Source: Pelagerythrobacter marinus (GTDB lineage Bacteria > Pseudomonadota > Alphaproteobacteria > Sphingomonadales > Sphingomonadaceae). Taken from it: DNA of 64,000 bases. A program made the position numbers and the translations under genes. The stretch is from assembly GCF_009827515.1 (NCBI RefSeq), contig NZ_WTYO01000002.1:558001-622000 (forward strand), read 5' to 3'. The notes beneath the pieces are model-generated. The model made no database searches. It saw only the letters and a list, made by a program, of their open reading frames with translations, and was not told the origin of the DNA. This document shows, one piece after another, positions 19,050-28,038 of the stretch. Position 1 is the stretch's first letter. Every line of letters begins with the position of its first letter.

Positions 19050-20009
19050 ATGGACTACGAACGCACGCTCTACCCCGAGATCGAGCCTTACGACAGCGGC
19101 ATGCTGGACGTCGGCGAAGGGCACACGCTCTACTGGGAACGGGTCGGCACGCCGGGCGCCAAGCCGGCCGTGTTCCTGCACGGCGGACCGGGCGGCGGAA
19201 TGAGCCCCAACCATCGCCGCCAGTGGGACCCGGAACTGTACGACGTTCTCCTGTTCGACCAGCGCGGCTGCGGCAAGTCGCTGCCTTTCGCCGAGATCGA
19301 GCGCAACGACACCTGGCGCATCGTCGAGGATATCGAGCGGCTGCGGACGATGTGCGGGCACGAGGAATGGCAGGTGTTCGGCGGAAGCTGGGGCGCAACC
19401 CTCGCGCTCGCCTATGCCCAGGCCTACCCCGAACGGACCAGCGAGCTGGTCCTGCGCGGCGTGTTCCTCGGCCGCCGGAAGGAGAAAGCCTGGCTCTACT
19501 CCTACGGCGCGAGCGAGATCATGGCCGAGCAGTGGGACGCCTTCTCCGGCCTGATTCCCGCCGAGGAACGCGACGATCTGGTCGCGGCCTATCACCGGCG
19601 GCTGACGAGCGACGACGAGGACGTCCGGCTCGCCGCGGCGCGCGAGTGGTCGCTTTGGGAAGGCAGCGTTGCCACCCTCCTGCCGGACGAGAGCCTGCTC
19701 GATACCTTCGCCGACCCGGCGAAGGCCCTGCCTTTCGCGCGCATCTGCGCCCGCTTCTTCCTGGAAGATTTCTTCCTCGAGGAAGGGCAGCTGCTCGCCA
19801 ATGCGGACCGGCTGAAGGGCATCCCCGGGATCATCGTCCAGGGCCGGCACGACATCTGCACCCCGCCCACTTCGGCCTGGGCGCTGAAGAAGGCCTGGCC
19901 CGAAGCCGAGCTGTGGATCGTCCACGACGGCGGCCATTCCGCCAGCGAACCGGGCATCGTCGACGGGCTGGTGCGGGCGACCGACCGGTTCGCCGGGAAG
20001 GCGGCCTGA
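19050..20009 (+). CDS. pip: Proline iminopeptidase
   Basis: A 319-residue alpha/beta hydrolase of peptidase family S33. The oxyanion-hole HGGPGGG, FDQRGCGKS and the nucleophile elbow GGSWGATLALAYAQ are diagnostic of prolyl aminopeptidase. Catalytic aspartate is in VQGRHDICTP and histidine in VHDGGHSASEPG. It removes N-terminal proline from peptides in the cytoplasm. It starts seven bases after the lipoprotein gene and is 50 bp before trpG. Confidence 0.94.
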   Translation: MDYERTLYPEIEPYDSGMLDVGEGHTLYWERVGTPGAKPAVFLHGGPGGGMSPNHRRQWDPELYDVLLFDQRGCGKSLPFAEIERNDTWRIVEDIERLRTMCGHEEWQVFGGSWGATLALAYAQAYPERTSELVLRGVFLGRRKEKAWLYSYGASEIMAEQWDAFSGLIPAEERDDLVAAYHRRLTSDDEDVRLAAAREWSLWEGSVATLLPDESLLDTFADPAKALPFARICARFFLEDFFLEEGQLLANADRLKGIPGIIVQGRHDICTPPTSAWALKKAWPEAELWIVHDGGHSASEPGIVDGLVRATDRFAGKAA

Positions 20010-20059
20010 AACCTAAACTTGCTTGATCGGGCCGGGCGAACGGCCGAAGGCGGCGCGCG

Positions 20060-20671
20060 ATGATACTGGTGATCGACAACTACGACAGCTTCACCTTCAA
20101 CCTGGTCCATTACCTGATGGAGCTGGGCGCCGAGGTGCGGGTGGAACGCAACGACGCGCTGTCCGCGGCCGAGGCGGTGGCCAGCGGCGCGAAAGGCGTG
20201 CTGATCTCTCCCGGCCCCTGCACCCCGAACGAGGCCGGGATCAGCCTCGACCTCGTTGCCGCCTGTGCCGATGCGGCCCGGCCGCTGCTGGGCGTGTGCC
20301 TCGGCCACCAGGCGATCGGCCAGCATTTCGGCGGGCGCGTGGTGCGCGGCGGGCTGATGCACGGCAAGACCTCGCCGGTCGATCACGACGGAACCGGCGT
20401 CTTCGCCGGCCTGCCCTGCCCCTTCACCGCGACCCGCTACCACTCGCTGGTGGTGGAGGACGTGCCTGACGCGCTGGCGGTCAACGCGCATAGCGAGACC
20501 CCGGGCCTCGACGGCACGTGCGTGATGGGCTTCCGCCACCGCGACCTGCCGATCCACGGGGTCCAGTTCCACCCGGAGAGCATCGCCACCGATCACGGCC
20601 ATGCCCTGCTCGCCAACTTCCTGCGCCTGTGCGGGATCGAGCCCCGCCTGCCGGCAAGGGCCGCGGGATGA
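20060..20671 (+). CDS. trpG: Anthranilate/aminodeoxychorismate synthase glutamine amidotransferase
   Basis: A 203-residue class I glutamine amidotransferase that supplies ammonia to TrpE and possibly also to PabB. The nucleophile cysteine is in [10 protein letters not shown] and the His-Glu pair in [32 protein letters not shown] is the standard start. The stop overlaps the trpD start as ATGA. With folP close by, a dual role in folate synthesis is plausible, as in many bacteria with a single such subunit. Confidence 0.96.
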   Translation: MILVIDNYDSFTFNLVHYLMELGAEVRVERNDALSAAEAVASGAKGVLISPGPCTPNEAGISLDLVAACADAARPLLGVCLGHQAIGQHFGGRVVRGGLMHGKTSPVDHDGTGVFAGLPCPFTATRYHSLVVEDVPDALAVNAHSETPGLDGTCVMGFRHRDLPIHGVQFHPESIATDHGHALLANFLRLCGIEPRLPARAAG

Positions 20672-21660
20672 GGACGCTGCCCGAGGCGGAACCGCACCTG
20701 AGCGAGGCCGAGGCGGAGGAAGTCTTCGGCTGGATCCTCGACGGGGAGACGAGCGAGGAGGAGATCGCCCGTTTCCTGATCGCGATCACCGAACGCAGCG
20801 AGACGGCGGAGGAGATCGCCGGCGCCGCCCGCGCGCTGCGCGCCCGCCTGATCCCGGTCGCCGCGCCCGTAGACGCGGTCGACTGCTGCGGCACCGGGGG
20901 CGACGGGCACCACACGCTGAACGTGTCCACCGCCGTCAGCCTGGTGGTCGCATCGGCCGGCGTGCCGGTCGCCAAGCACGGCAACCGCGCGGCGAGCAGC
21001 AAGTCCGGCGCGGCCGACACGCTCGAGGCGCTGGGCCTCGACATGGAGGCGGCGGGCCGCACGGCGGAGAAGACGCTGGCCGAGATCGGCATCTGTTTCC
21101 TCTTCGCCAAGAACCACCATCCCGCGATGGGCCGCATCCAGCCGATCCGCCAGCGGCTGGGCCGGCGCACGATCTTCAACCTGATGGGCCCGCTGTCCAA
21201 CCCCGCCGGGGTGCGGCGGCAGCTGATCGGGATCGCCCGGCCCGCCTATGTCCCGATCTATGCCGCGGCGAAGGCGCGGCTGGGGACCGAGCGGACCTTC
21301 ATCGCTTCCGGCGACGAGGGGCTCGACGAACTGAGCCTGGCCGGCGGCAACGAGCTGGCCGACGTCGCCGGCAACGACTTCGAGATGCGCCGCGTCGAAG
21401 CCGCCGAAGCCGGCCTGCCGAGCGCCCCGGTGGAGGCGATCCGCGGGGGCGACGCACGGCACAACGCGCGCGCGCTGAAGGCCCTGCTGGACGGCACGCC
21501 CGGCCCCTATCGCGACGCCGTGCTGTTCAACGCCGCCGCCACCCTGATCGTCGCCGGCCGGGCGAGCGGCTGGGAAGAGGGCGCGGCGATCGCCGCCGAA
21601 TCGCTCGACAGCGGCAAGGCGGGCGCGCTGCTCGACCGCTGGATCGCGCTGGCGCAATAG
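20668..21660 (+). CDS. trpD: Anthranilate phosphoribosyltransferase
   Basis: A 330-residue enzyme that attaches phosphoribose from PRPP to anthranilate. The PRPP/magnesium motif [31 protein letters not shown] and GPLSNPAG identify TrpD. Start ATG overlaps the trpG stop (ATGA). The gene ends four bases before the convergent folP stop, so the cluster ends here with no trpC following. Confidence 0.97.
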   Translation: MRTLPEAEPHLSEAEAEEVFGWILDGETSEEEIARFLIAITERSETAEEIAGAARALRARLIPVAAPVDAVDCCGTGGDGHHTLNVSTAVSLVVASAGVPVAKHGNRAASSKSGAADTLEALGLDMEAAGRTAEKTLAEIGICFLFAKNHHPAMGRIQPIRQRLGRRTIFNLMGPLSNPAGVRRQLIGIARPAYVPIYAAAKARLGTERTFIASGDEGLDELSLAGGNELADVAGNDFEMRRVEAAEAGLPSAPVEAIRGGDARHNARALKALLDGTPGPYRDAVLFNAAATLIVAGRASGWEEGAAIAAESLDSGKAGALLDRWIALAQ

Positions 21661-21664
21661 CGCC

Positions 21665-22786
21665 CTAGCCACCCCCCCCGGGCAATTGCGAGAAGTCGGT
21701 CAGCGCCGCGTCGCGCAGGCCGCGCCAGACGTTGCGCGCCTGGACCGTCGCGGCCACGTCGTGCACGCGCAGCAGCTGCACCCCCGCGTCCATCCCCGCG
21801 ATCGCGAGCGCCAGGCTGCCGCCGAGCCGCTCGTGCGCCGGGGCCTCGTTGCTGAGCGCGCCGACCATCCGCTTGCGGCTGGCGCCCAGCATCAGCGGTT
21901 GGCCCAGCGCGTGGAACAGCGGCAGCGCGTTGATCAGCGCGAGGTTTTCCGCCAGCGACTTGCCGAAGCCGATCCCGGGGTCGAGCACGATCCGCTCGCG
22001 CGCGACGCCGGCCGAGAGCACCGCGTCGCGCCGCGCCCGAAGCCAGTCGAACACGTCGAACACGACCGCGTCGTAATCGCCACCGGCATGAAGGTCGTCG
22101 CCTTCGCCCGGGGCATGCATCAGGATCACCGGGCAATCGCGCGCGGCGACGAGTTCGAGGCTGCGCGGATCGTGGCGCAGGGCCGATACGTCGTTGACCA
22201 TGTGCGCGCCTGCGTGGAGCGCGGCGTCCATCACTGCCGGCCGGCGGGTATCGACGCTGATCGCCGCGCCCATCGCGGCGCAGTATTCGACCGCGGGGAT
22301 CACCCGCTCGATCTCCTCCCCTTCCCACACCGCCGCCGCGCCCGGGCGCGTGCTTTCGCCGCCGATATCGACGATCGCGGCCCCCGCTTCCAGCATCGCA
22401 GCGGCATGGTCGCGGCCGTGTTCGGGCCGGTCGAGGAACTGCCCCCCGTCGGAGAAGCTGTCGGGCGTGACGTTGAGGATGCCCGCCACTTGCGGCTGGT
22501 CGAGCCGAACGGTCCGCGCGCCCAGTTCCAGCGGCGGATGGGCCAGGCGCAGGTTCGCCCATTGCTCCTCCGCCTCGGCGTCGAGCCCGGCGGGCAGGCG
22601 GGCGAACGTCTCGGCCGCGGTTTCGGGCGTGAAGCGCCAGCGCTCCACCACCGCGCCCTCGCGCCGCACGACGGCGGCGAAGCGATGGGCATAGACCATT
22701 CCCCCGCCCAGGCGGATGCAGTCGCCTTCCTCCCCCTGCGGGCTCGCCGCAAGGCCGATCGGCTGGAGATAGACCCGTTCGCTCAT
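21665..22786 (-). CDS. folP: Dihydropteroate synthase
   Basis: A 373-residue enzyme that joins p-aminobenzoate to the pterin diphosphate in folate synthesis, the sulfonamide target. The core starts at about residue 95 with GILNVTPDSFSDGG, then VDIGGESTRPGA, VNDVSALRHD and LMLGASRKR. About 90 extra N-terminal residues precede the core compared with the E. coli enzyme (282 residues). This extension has no motif I recognise. Convergent with trpD. The 178-bp region upstream, before ccrM ends, shows nothing recognisable. Confidence 0.95.
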   Translation of the reverse strand: MSERVYLQPIGLAASPQGEEGDCIRLGGGMVYAHRFAAVVRREGAVVERWRFTPETAAETFARLPAGLDAEAEEQWANLRLAHPPLELGARTVRLDQPQVAGILNVTPDSFSDGGQFLDRPEHGRDHAAAMLEAGAAIVDIGGESTRPGAAAVWEGEEIERVIPAVEYCAAMGAAISVDTRRPAVMDAALHAGAHMVNDVSALRHDPRSLELVAARDCPVILMHAPGEGDDLHAGGDYDAVVFDVFDWLRARRDAVLSAGVARERIVLDPGIGFGKSLAENLALINALPLFHALGQPLMLGASRKRMVGALSNEAPAHERLGGSLALAIAGMDAGVQLLRVHDVAATVQARNVWRGLRDAALTDFSQLPGGGG

Positions 22787-22964
22787 TGCCCTGCCGGCCC
22801 GATGATATGTTGAGACATGGACCGCATGTTACACAGTCCTGGACCAAAAGAATCGCGCTGCACGAAGCAGGTGCAAAACGGGCGCGATGCAGGGCGAATC
22901 ACGGTCATGCATCCGGCCTAGCGGGTGAGAGCCGTGTAGGACAGCGTGCGCCGCGCCCGGCGCA

Positions 22965-24134
<1,170 letters not shown>

Positions 24135-24143
24135 TTATCCACA
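24135..24143 (+). promoter_or_regulatory. Perfect DnaA box upstream of ccrM
   Basis: TTATCCACA matches the consensus DnaA-binding 9-mer exactly. It lies 21-30 bases upstream of the ccrM start codon, where it would overlap the 5' leader or promoter. A perfect match is expected about 0.1 times by chance in a 64-kb window of this base composition (my estimate). A TTGACG -35-like element occurs on the minus strand at 24171-24166, but I see no convincing -10 at standard spacing. Confidence 0.55.
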
Positions 24144-24147
24144 GGGT

Positions 24148-24300
24148 GAGTCCAAGCGGACTCGGCGTCAAGCACCGATTTCGCGCGTGGCATCCGGCCG
24201 GTGCCGACCTTGCCGGAGAACGAAAGGAGTCCCCCACAAGATATTGAGTCCGCGCGATTCGGCCCGACTCGATATGCTGCGGGTGTTGCCCGAAGGACTC
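24148..24300. promoter_or_regulatory. Cluster of seven GANTC (CcrM target) sites upstream of ccrM
   Basis: GANTC occurs at 24148, 24159, 24227, 24246, 24256, 24266 and 24296. From base composition one site per roughly 330 bp is expected, so seven in 153 bp is strongly enriched. The three sites at 24246, 24256 and 24266 are spaced exactly ten bases apart. The gap between ccrM and rnhB contains no gene. In Caulobacter the ccrM promoter is itself sensitive to GANTC methylation, so an autoregulatory role is a reasonable inference. Confidence 0.75.
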
Positions 24301-24344
24301 AATTGCATCGCGAAAGCCGGGGGTTCGCGAACGCCGGCGGCGCG

Positions 24345-24980
24345 TCAGGCCGGGGCGGCGAACAGGTCCATCTGCGCGACGGGAGCGAAGCTGCGGCGGT
24401 GGAGCGGGGTCGGCCCGTGCAGCCGCAGCGCCTCGACATGGTCGCGCGTGCCATAGCCCTTGTTGCGTTCCCACCCGTAGTGCGGGTGTTCGCGCGCGGC
24501 GGCGACCATCATCCGGTCGCGCCATTCCTTGGCCACGATCGAGGCGGCGGATATCGCCGGCTCCTTGCCATCGCCGCCGACGATCGCGCGCGCGGGCCAG
24601 CGCCATTCGGCCCGGCGGCCGTGCGGGGTCAGGTTGCCGTCCACCAGCACTTCGTCCGGATCGCGCGCCAGCGCCTCGGCCAGGCGGGCGACCGCCAGGG
24701 TCATGGCCAGCATCGTCGCGCCGAAGATGTTGAGCCGGTCGATCTCCGCCACTTCGACCACCCCCACGCCCCAGGCGCAGCGCCGCCGGATCGCCTCGTC
24801 GATCCGCGCGCGCGAGCCGGCGCAGAGCCGCTTCGAATCGTCGAGCCTGGCCGGTCGCGGCTTGCACAGCGCGACGGCTGCCGCCACAACCGGTCCGGCC
24901 AGGGGGCCGCGCCCGGCCTCGTCCACGCCGACGACCAGCGGCGTTGCACCGAACGACTGATGGGGAGTTGCACTGAACAT
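24345..24980 (-). CDS. rnhB: Ribonuclease HII
   Basis: A 211-residue nuclease that removes RNA embedded in DNA, including single ribonucleotides. VGVDEAGRGPLAGPVVAAAV carries the first catalytic Asp-Glu pair, and VLVDGN and AISAASIVAKEWRD the other conserved positions. The ATG at 24980 gives a 17-residue lead before the first strand. This start codon overlaps the ATG of the divergent dehydrogenase within the palindrome CATG, so one of the two starts may be misplaced. It lies upstream of ccrM on the same strand. Confidence 0.93.
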   Translation of the reverse strand: MFSATPHQSFGATPLVVGVDEAGRGPLAGPVVAAAVALCKPRPARLDDSKRLCAGSRARIDEAIRRRCAWGVGVVEVAEIDRLNIFGATMLAMTLAVARLAEALARDPDEVLVDGNLTPHGRRAEWRWPARAIVGGDGKEPAISAASIVAKEWRDRMMVAAAREHPHYGWERNKGYGTRDHVEALRLHGPTPLHRRSFAPVAQMDLFAAPA

Positions 24981-26169
24981 GACCAAGACCGCGATCCTTG
25001 CCGCTATCCTATCGCCATGCATGCTGCTTTCCGCAAGCTGCAGCGCCGAACCGTCCGGGGAAACCGGGTCGACCGCCGCCGCCCCCGCCGCCGGGGAACC
25101 GGTGTCGGTGCTGGAAGGCGGCGATTTCGCAACCCGCTCTTTCGGCAGGTTCGACGAGCCCTGGGCCGCCGCCTTCGCGCCGGGCACCGCGACCCTGTTC
25201 GTGACGGAGAAGAGCGGGACGATGAAGTTCGTCGATACCGCGACCGGGCGGACCGGCACGGTCGCAGGGATGCCGCAAGTCGATTACGGCGGCCAGGGCG
25301 GCCTGGGCGACGTGGCCTTCCTGCCGTCCGAAAGCGCGGACACGCTGGGCCGGCGCACGATTTACCTGACCTGGGCCGAGGCCGGGGAAGGCGACACCCG
25401 CGGCGCGGCCCTGGGCCGGGGCACGCTGGTCTGCGAACAGGCCGATGCCTGCGCGGTCGAAGGGCTGGAGGTGATCTGGCGCCAGCAGCCCAAGGTGACC
25501 GGGCGCGGCCACTATTCGCACCGCATCGCGATCGCGCCCGACGGGCAGCACCTGTTCCTGTCGTCGGGCGACCGGCAGAAACTGGAGCCGGCGCAGGACC
25601 TGTCGAACACGCTCGGCTCGATCCTGCGGCTGACGCTCGACGGCGAGGCCGCGCCGGGCAATCCCTTCGCCGATCGCGGCAGCCCGTCGGACCAGATCTG
25701 GTCCTACGGCCATCGCAATGCCCTGGGCCTGCAGTTCGACGCCCAGGGGCGCCTGTGGGATCTCGAGCATGGCCCGGCGGGGGGTGACGAGCTGAACCTG
25801 GTCGAACGCGGCGCCAACTACGGCTGGCCGGTCGTCTCGAACGGCGAGCATTACAATGGCGATCCGATCCCCGCCCACGCCACCCGGCCCGAATTCCGCG
25901 CCCCGGCGATCGGCTGGACCCCGGTGATCGCGCCGGGCGACTTCCTGTTCTACTCGGGCCGCCTGTGGCCGGAATGGGAAGGCCAGGCGATCATCGCGGC
26001 GATGAAGCCGGCGGGGATCGTGCGCGTCGCGATCGACGGCGAAAGCGCGCGCGAGGTCGCCCGCATCCCGTCGGAAAACCGCATCCGCGAGATCGTCGAG
26101 GGCCCCGACGGCGCGCTGTGGATCCTCGAGGACGGCGACGGCCGGCTGATCCGCATCGCGCCGGCCTGA
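24979..26169 (+). CDS. PQQ-dependent aldose sugar dehydrogenase-like lipoprotein
   Basis: A 396-residue six-bladed beta-propeller of the soluble glucose dehydrogenase/YliI family. The signal ends with LLSASC, so the protein is probably lipidated at cysteine 21. YGGQGGLGDVAF, GRGHYSHRI, WSYGHRNALGL and EHGPAGGDELN are the family's PQQ- and calcium-binding signatures. It oxidises aldose sugars in the periplasm if PQQ is available. A GGGGAG sequence lies 11 nt before the ATG. Confidence 0.9.
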   Translation: MTKTAILAAILSPCMLLSASCSAEPSGETGSTAAAPAAGEPVSVLEGGDFATRSFGRFDEPWAAAFAPGTATLFVTEKSGTMKFVDTATGRTGTVAGMPQVDYGGQGGLGDVAFLPSESADTLGRRTIYLTWAEAGEGDTRGAALGRGTLVCEQADACAVEGLEVIWRQQPKVTGRGHYSHRIAIAPDGQHLFLSSGDRQKLEPAQDLSNTLGSILRLTLDGEAAPGNPFADRGSPSDQIWSYGHRNALGLQFDAQGRLWDLEHGPAGGDELNLVERGANYGWPVVSNGEHYNGDPIPAHATRPEFRAPAIGWTPVIAPGDFLFYSGRLWPEWEGQAIIAAMKPAGIVRVAIDGESAREVARIPSENRIREIVEGPDGALWILEDGDGRLIRIAPA

Positions 26170-26218
26170 TCCCGCGCCCGCCTTCCGCCCCCGCCCGGCT
26201 GCCGGGCCGCCGGGGCGC

Positions 26219-26265
26219 GCAAAGCCGGGGCGGTGCAAAGCCGGGGCGTGCAAAGCCGGGGCGGG
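26219..26265. repeat. Three tandem copies of a 15-16 bp GC-rich unit
   Basis: The unit GCAAAGCCGGGGCG(G)T occurs three times head to tail at 26219, 26235 and 26250, between the dehydrogenase and acetyltransferase genes. Copies differ only in one G and at the last bases. The intergenic stretch (155 bp) shows no other feature. It is likely a slippage-prone minisatellite. Confidence 0.7.
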
Positions 26266-26324
26266 GCTGGCCCAAGGCGAATTTGGTCGACTCCGCCGCC
26301 CCGCGCGCCTAACCGCGCGCGCCA

Positions 26325-26855
26325 ATGGCAACGATCGTCCCCCTTGGCTCCATCGACCCGGCGCTGGTCGAGGAACTGCTCGACCGCGCTTTCGGGCCGG
26401 ACCGGCACGCGCGCACGGCCTATCGCATCCGCGAGGGGACGCAGTGGCTGCCCGCGCTCAGCTTCGCCGCGGCGGACGATGCCGGATACCTTGTGGGCAC
26501 GATCCAGCTCTGGCCGGTCGCGCTGACCGATCCCGCCGGGCGCGCGCACCCGATGATCATGGTCGGCCCGGTGGCGGTCGTGCCCGAGCGGCAGCAGGAA
26601 GGGTTCGGCAAGGCGCTGATGCTCGCCGCGCTCGGCGCGCTGGAACCGGGCGCCCTGCCGCAGGTGATGATCGGCGATGCGGAGTACTACGGCCGCTTCT
26701 TCGGCTTTTCCGCCGCCCCCACGGTGGGCTGGCGCTGCCCCGGCCCTTACGACCCGGCGCGCCTGCTGGTGCGGTGCGACAACCCGGCGATCCTGCCGGC
26801 CGAAGGGATGCTGGGGCCCTGGCCGGAGCAGGGGGCTCCGAGCGCCGAGGATTGA
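26325..26855 (+). CDS. GNAT family N-acetyltransferase
   Basis: A 176-residue acetyltransferase. The acetyl-CoA loop region appears as VGPVAVVPERQQEGFGKALM, with Q/R-x-x-G-x-G/A-like spacing, and YYGRFFGF near residue 125 is a common GNAT feature. Substrate cannot be read from the sequence. It begins 155 bp after the dehydrogenase and leads into the DUF1285-NUDIX-cca genes on the same strand. Confidence 0.82.
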   Translation: MATIVPLGSIDPALVEELLDRAFGPDRHARTAYRIREGTQWLPALSFAAADDAGYLVGTIQLWPVALTDPAGRAHPMIMVGPVAVVPERQQEGFGKALMLAALGALEPGALPQVMIGDAEYYGRFFGFSAAPTVGWRCPGPYDPARLLVRCDNPAILPAEGMLGPWPEQGAPSAED

Positions 26856-26881
26856 GTCGCCCCCGGCAATCTGCCAACCGG

Positions 26882-27436
26882 ATGGCGATGCCTTACGATC
26901 CGCCTCCCGAACTCGCGGGCCTGACGCTCGACCAGGTCGCCGAACAGGTCGCGCAGCGCAAGCTGCCGCCGGTCGAGCAGTGGAGCCCGGAAAAGACCGG
27001 CGACAGCGCGATGCGCATTGCCGCCGACGGCACCTGGTTCCACGAGGGCAGCCCGATCGCGCGCCAGGCGATGGTGCGCGCCTTCGCCGGGCTGCTCACG
27101 CGCGATGCCGCGGGCCGGCACTGGCTCGTGACCCCGTTCGAGAAACTGGCGATCGCGGTCGAGGACGCGGCCTTCATCGCCACCGACGTCGTGCGCCGCG
27201 ACGGCGGGCTGGCCTTCCGCCTCAATACCGACGACCTGGTGATCGCCGGCCCCGCGCACCGCCTGCGCGCCGCCGGCACGGCGGACAATCCGGCGATCTA
27301 CCTCGGCGTGCGGCGCGGGTGCGAGGCGCGGCTGAACCGGAGCACCTGGCTGCAACTGGCCGAAATCGCGCTGGCCGAAGGCGACGGCACGCGCGTGACC
27401 AGCGGGGGCGAGACGTTCTCGCTGATGCCCGGATGA
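26882..27436 (+). CDS. DUF1285 domain protein
   Basis: A 184-residue protein of unknown function. DGTWFHEGSPIARQAMVRAFAGLL and the later HWLVTPFEKLAI are characteristic of DUF1285. Two ATGs (26882 and 26888) are possible starts. Its stop overlaps the next start (ATGA), so it is translationally coupled with the NUDIX gene. The DUF1285-NUDIX-cca order is conserved in alphaproteobacteria, which hints at a role near RNA or nucleotide metabolism. Confidence 0.85.
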   Translation: MAMPYDPPPELAGLTLDQVAEQVAQRKLPPVEQWSPEKTGDSAMRIAADGTWFHEGSPIARQAMVRAFAGLLTRDAAGRHWLVTPFEKLAIAVEDAAFIATDVVRRDGGLAFRLNTDDLVIAGPAHRLRAAGTADNPAIYLGVRRGCEARLNRSTWLQLAEIALAEGDGTRVTSGGETFSLMPG

Positions 27437-28038
27437 GCGCGCTGTTCGACCGGCTTCAGACCCTGTTCGAACAGGGGCACCGCGCCGAGATACCCGATCT
27501 CCTGTCCGACGAACGCTTCGCCGATGCCGAGCGGGTGGCCGATGCCGCGGTGCTGATCGCGGTGACCGACCGCCCCGCACCCGGCGTGATCCTGACCCAG
27601 CGGCCCGCCGGGATGCGCGACCACCCGGGCCAGGTCGCCTTTCCCGGCGGCAAGATCGACCCGGGCGAGAACGCGATCGAAGCCGCCCTGCGCGAGGCGG
27701 AAGAGGAGCTGGCGATGCAGCCCGCGCATGTCCGCGTGATCGGCGCGACCGACCGTTACCAGACCGGCACCGGGTTCGACATCACGCCGGTTCTGGGCGT
27801 CGTCCCGCCCGACCTTCCGCTGGAACCCAATCCGGGCGAAGTCGAGGCCTGGTTCGAGGCCCCGCTCGACGTCCTGCTCGCGCGCGAGAACTGGAGCGAG
27901 CACGAGGTCTTCTGGCGCGGCGCGACGCGGCGCTATCTCGAATACCACCACCAGGGCTTCCGCATCTGGGGCGTGACCGCGGCGATCATCGCCAACCTGT
28001 CGCGCCGGATCGAATACAGGGCGCTGTTCGATGCCTGA
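27433..28038 (+). CDS. CoA pyrophosphatase, NUDIX hydrolase
   Basis: A 201-residue NUDIX protein. The NUDIX box G-x5-E-x7-REUxEE-x-x-EL appears as GGKIDPGENAIEAALREAEE followed by EL. LTQRPAGMRDHPGQVAFPGGK upstream of the box is the extra motif of CoA-diphosphatases (NudL/Pcd7 type). It hydrolyses CoA and derivatives to phosphopantetheine and ADP. Overlaps DUF1285 by four bases and cca by eight. Confidence 0.93.
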   Translation: MSALFDRLQTLFEQGHRAEIPDLLSDERFADAERVADAAVLIAVTDRPAPGVILTQRPAGMRDHPGQVAFPGGKIDPGENAIEAALREAEEELAMQPAHVRVIGATDRYQTGTGFDITPVLGVVPPDLPLEPNPGEVEAWFEAPLDVLLARENWSEHEVFWRGATRRYLEYHHQGFRIWGVTAAIIANLSRRIEYRALFDA

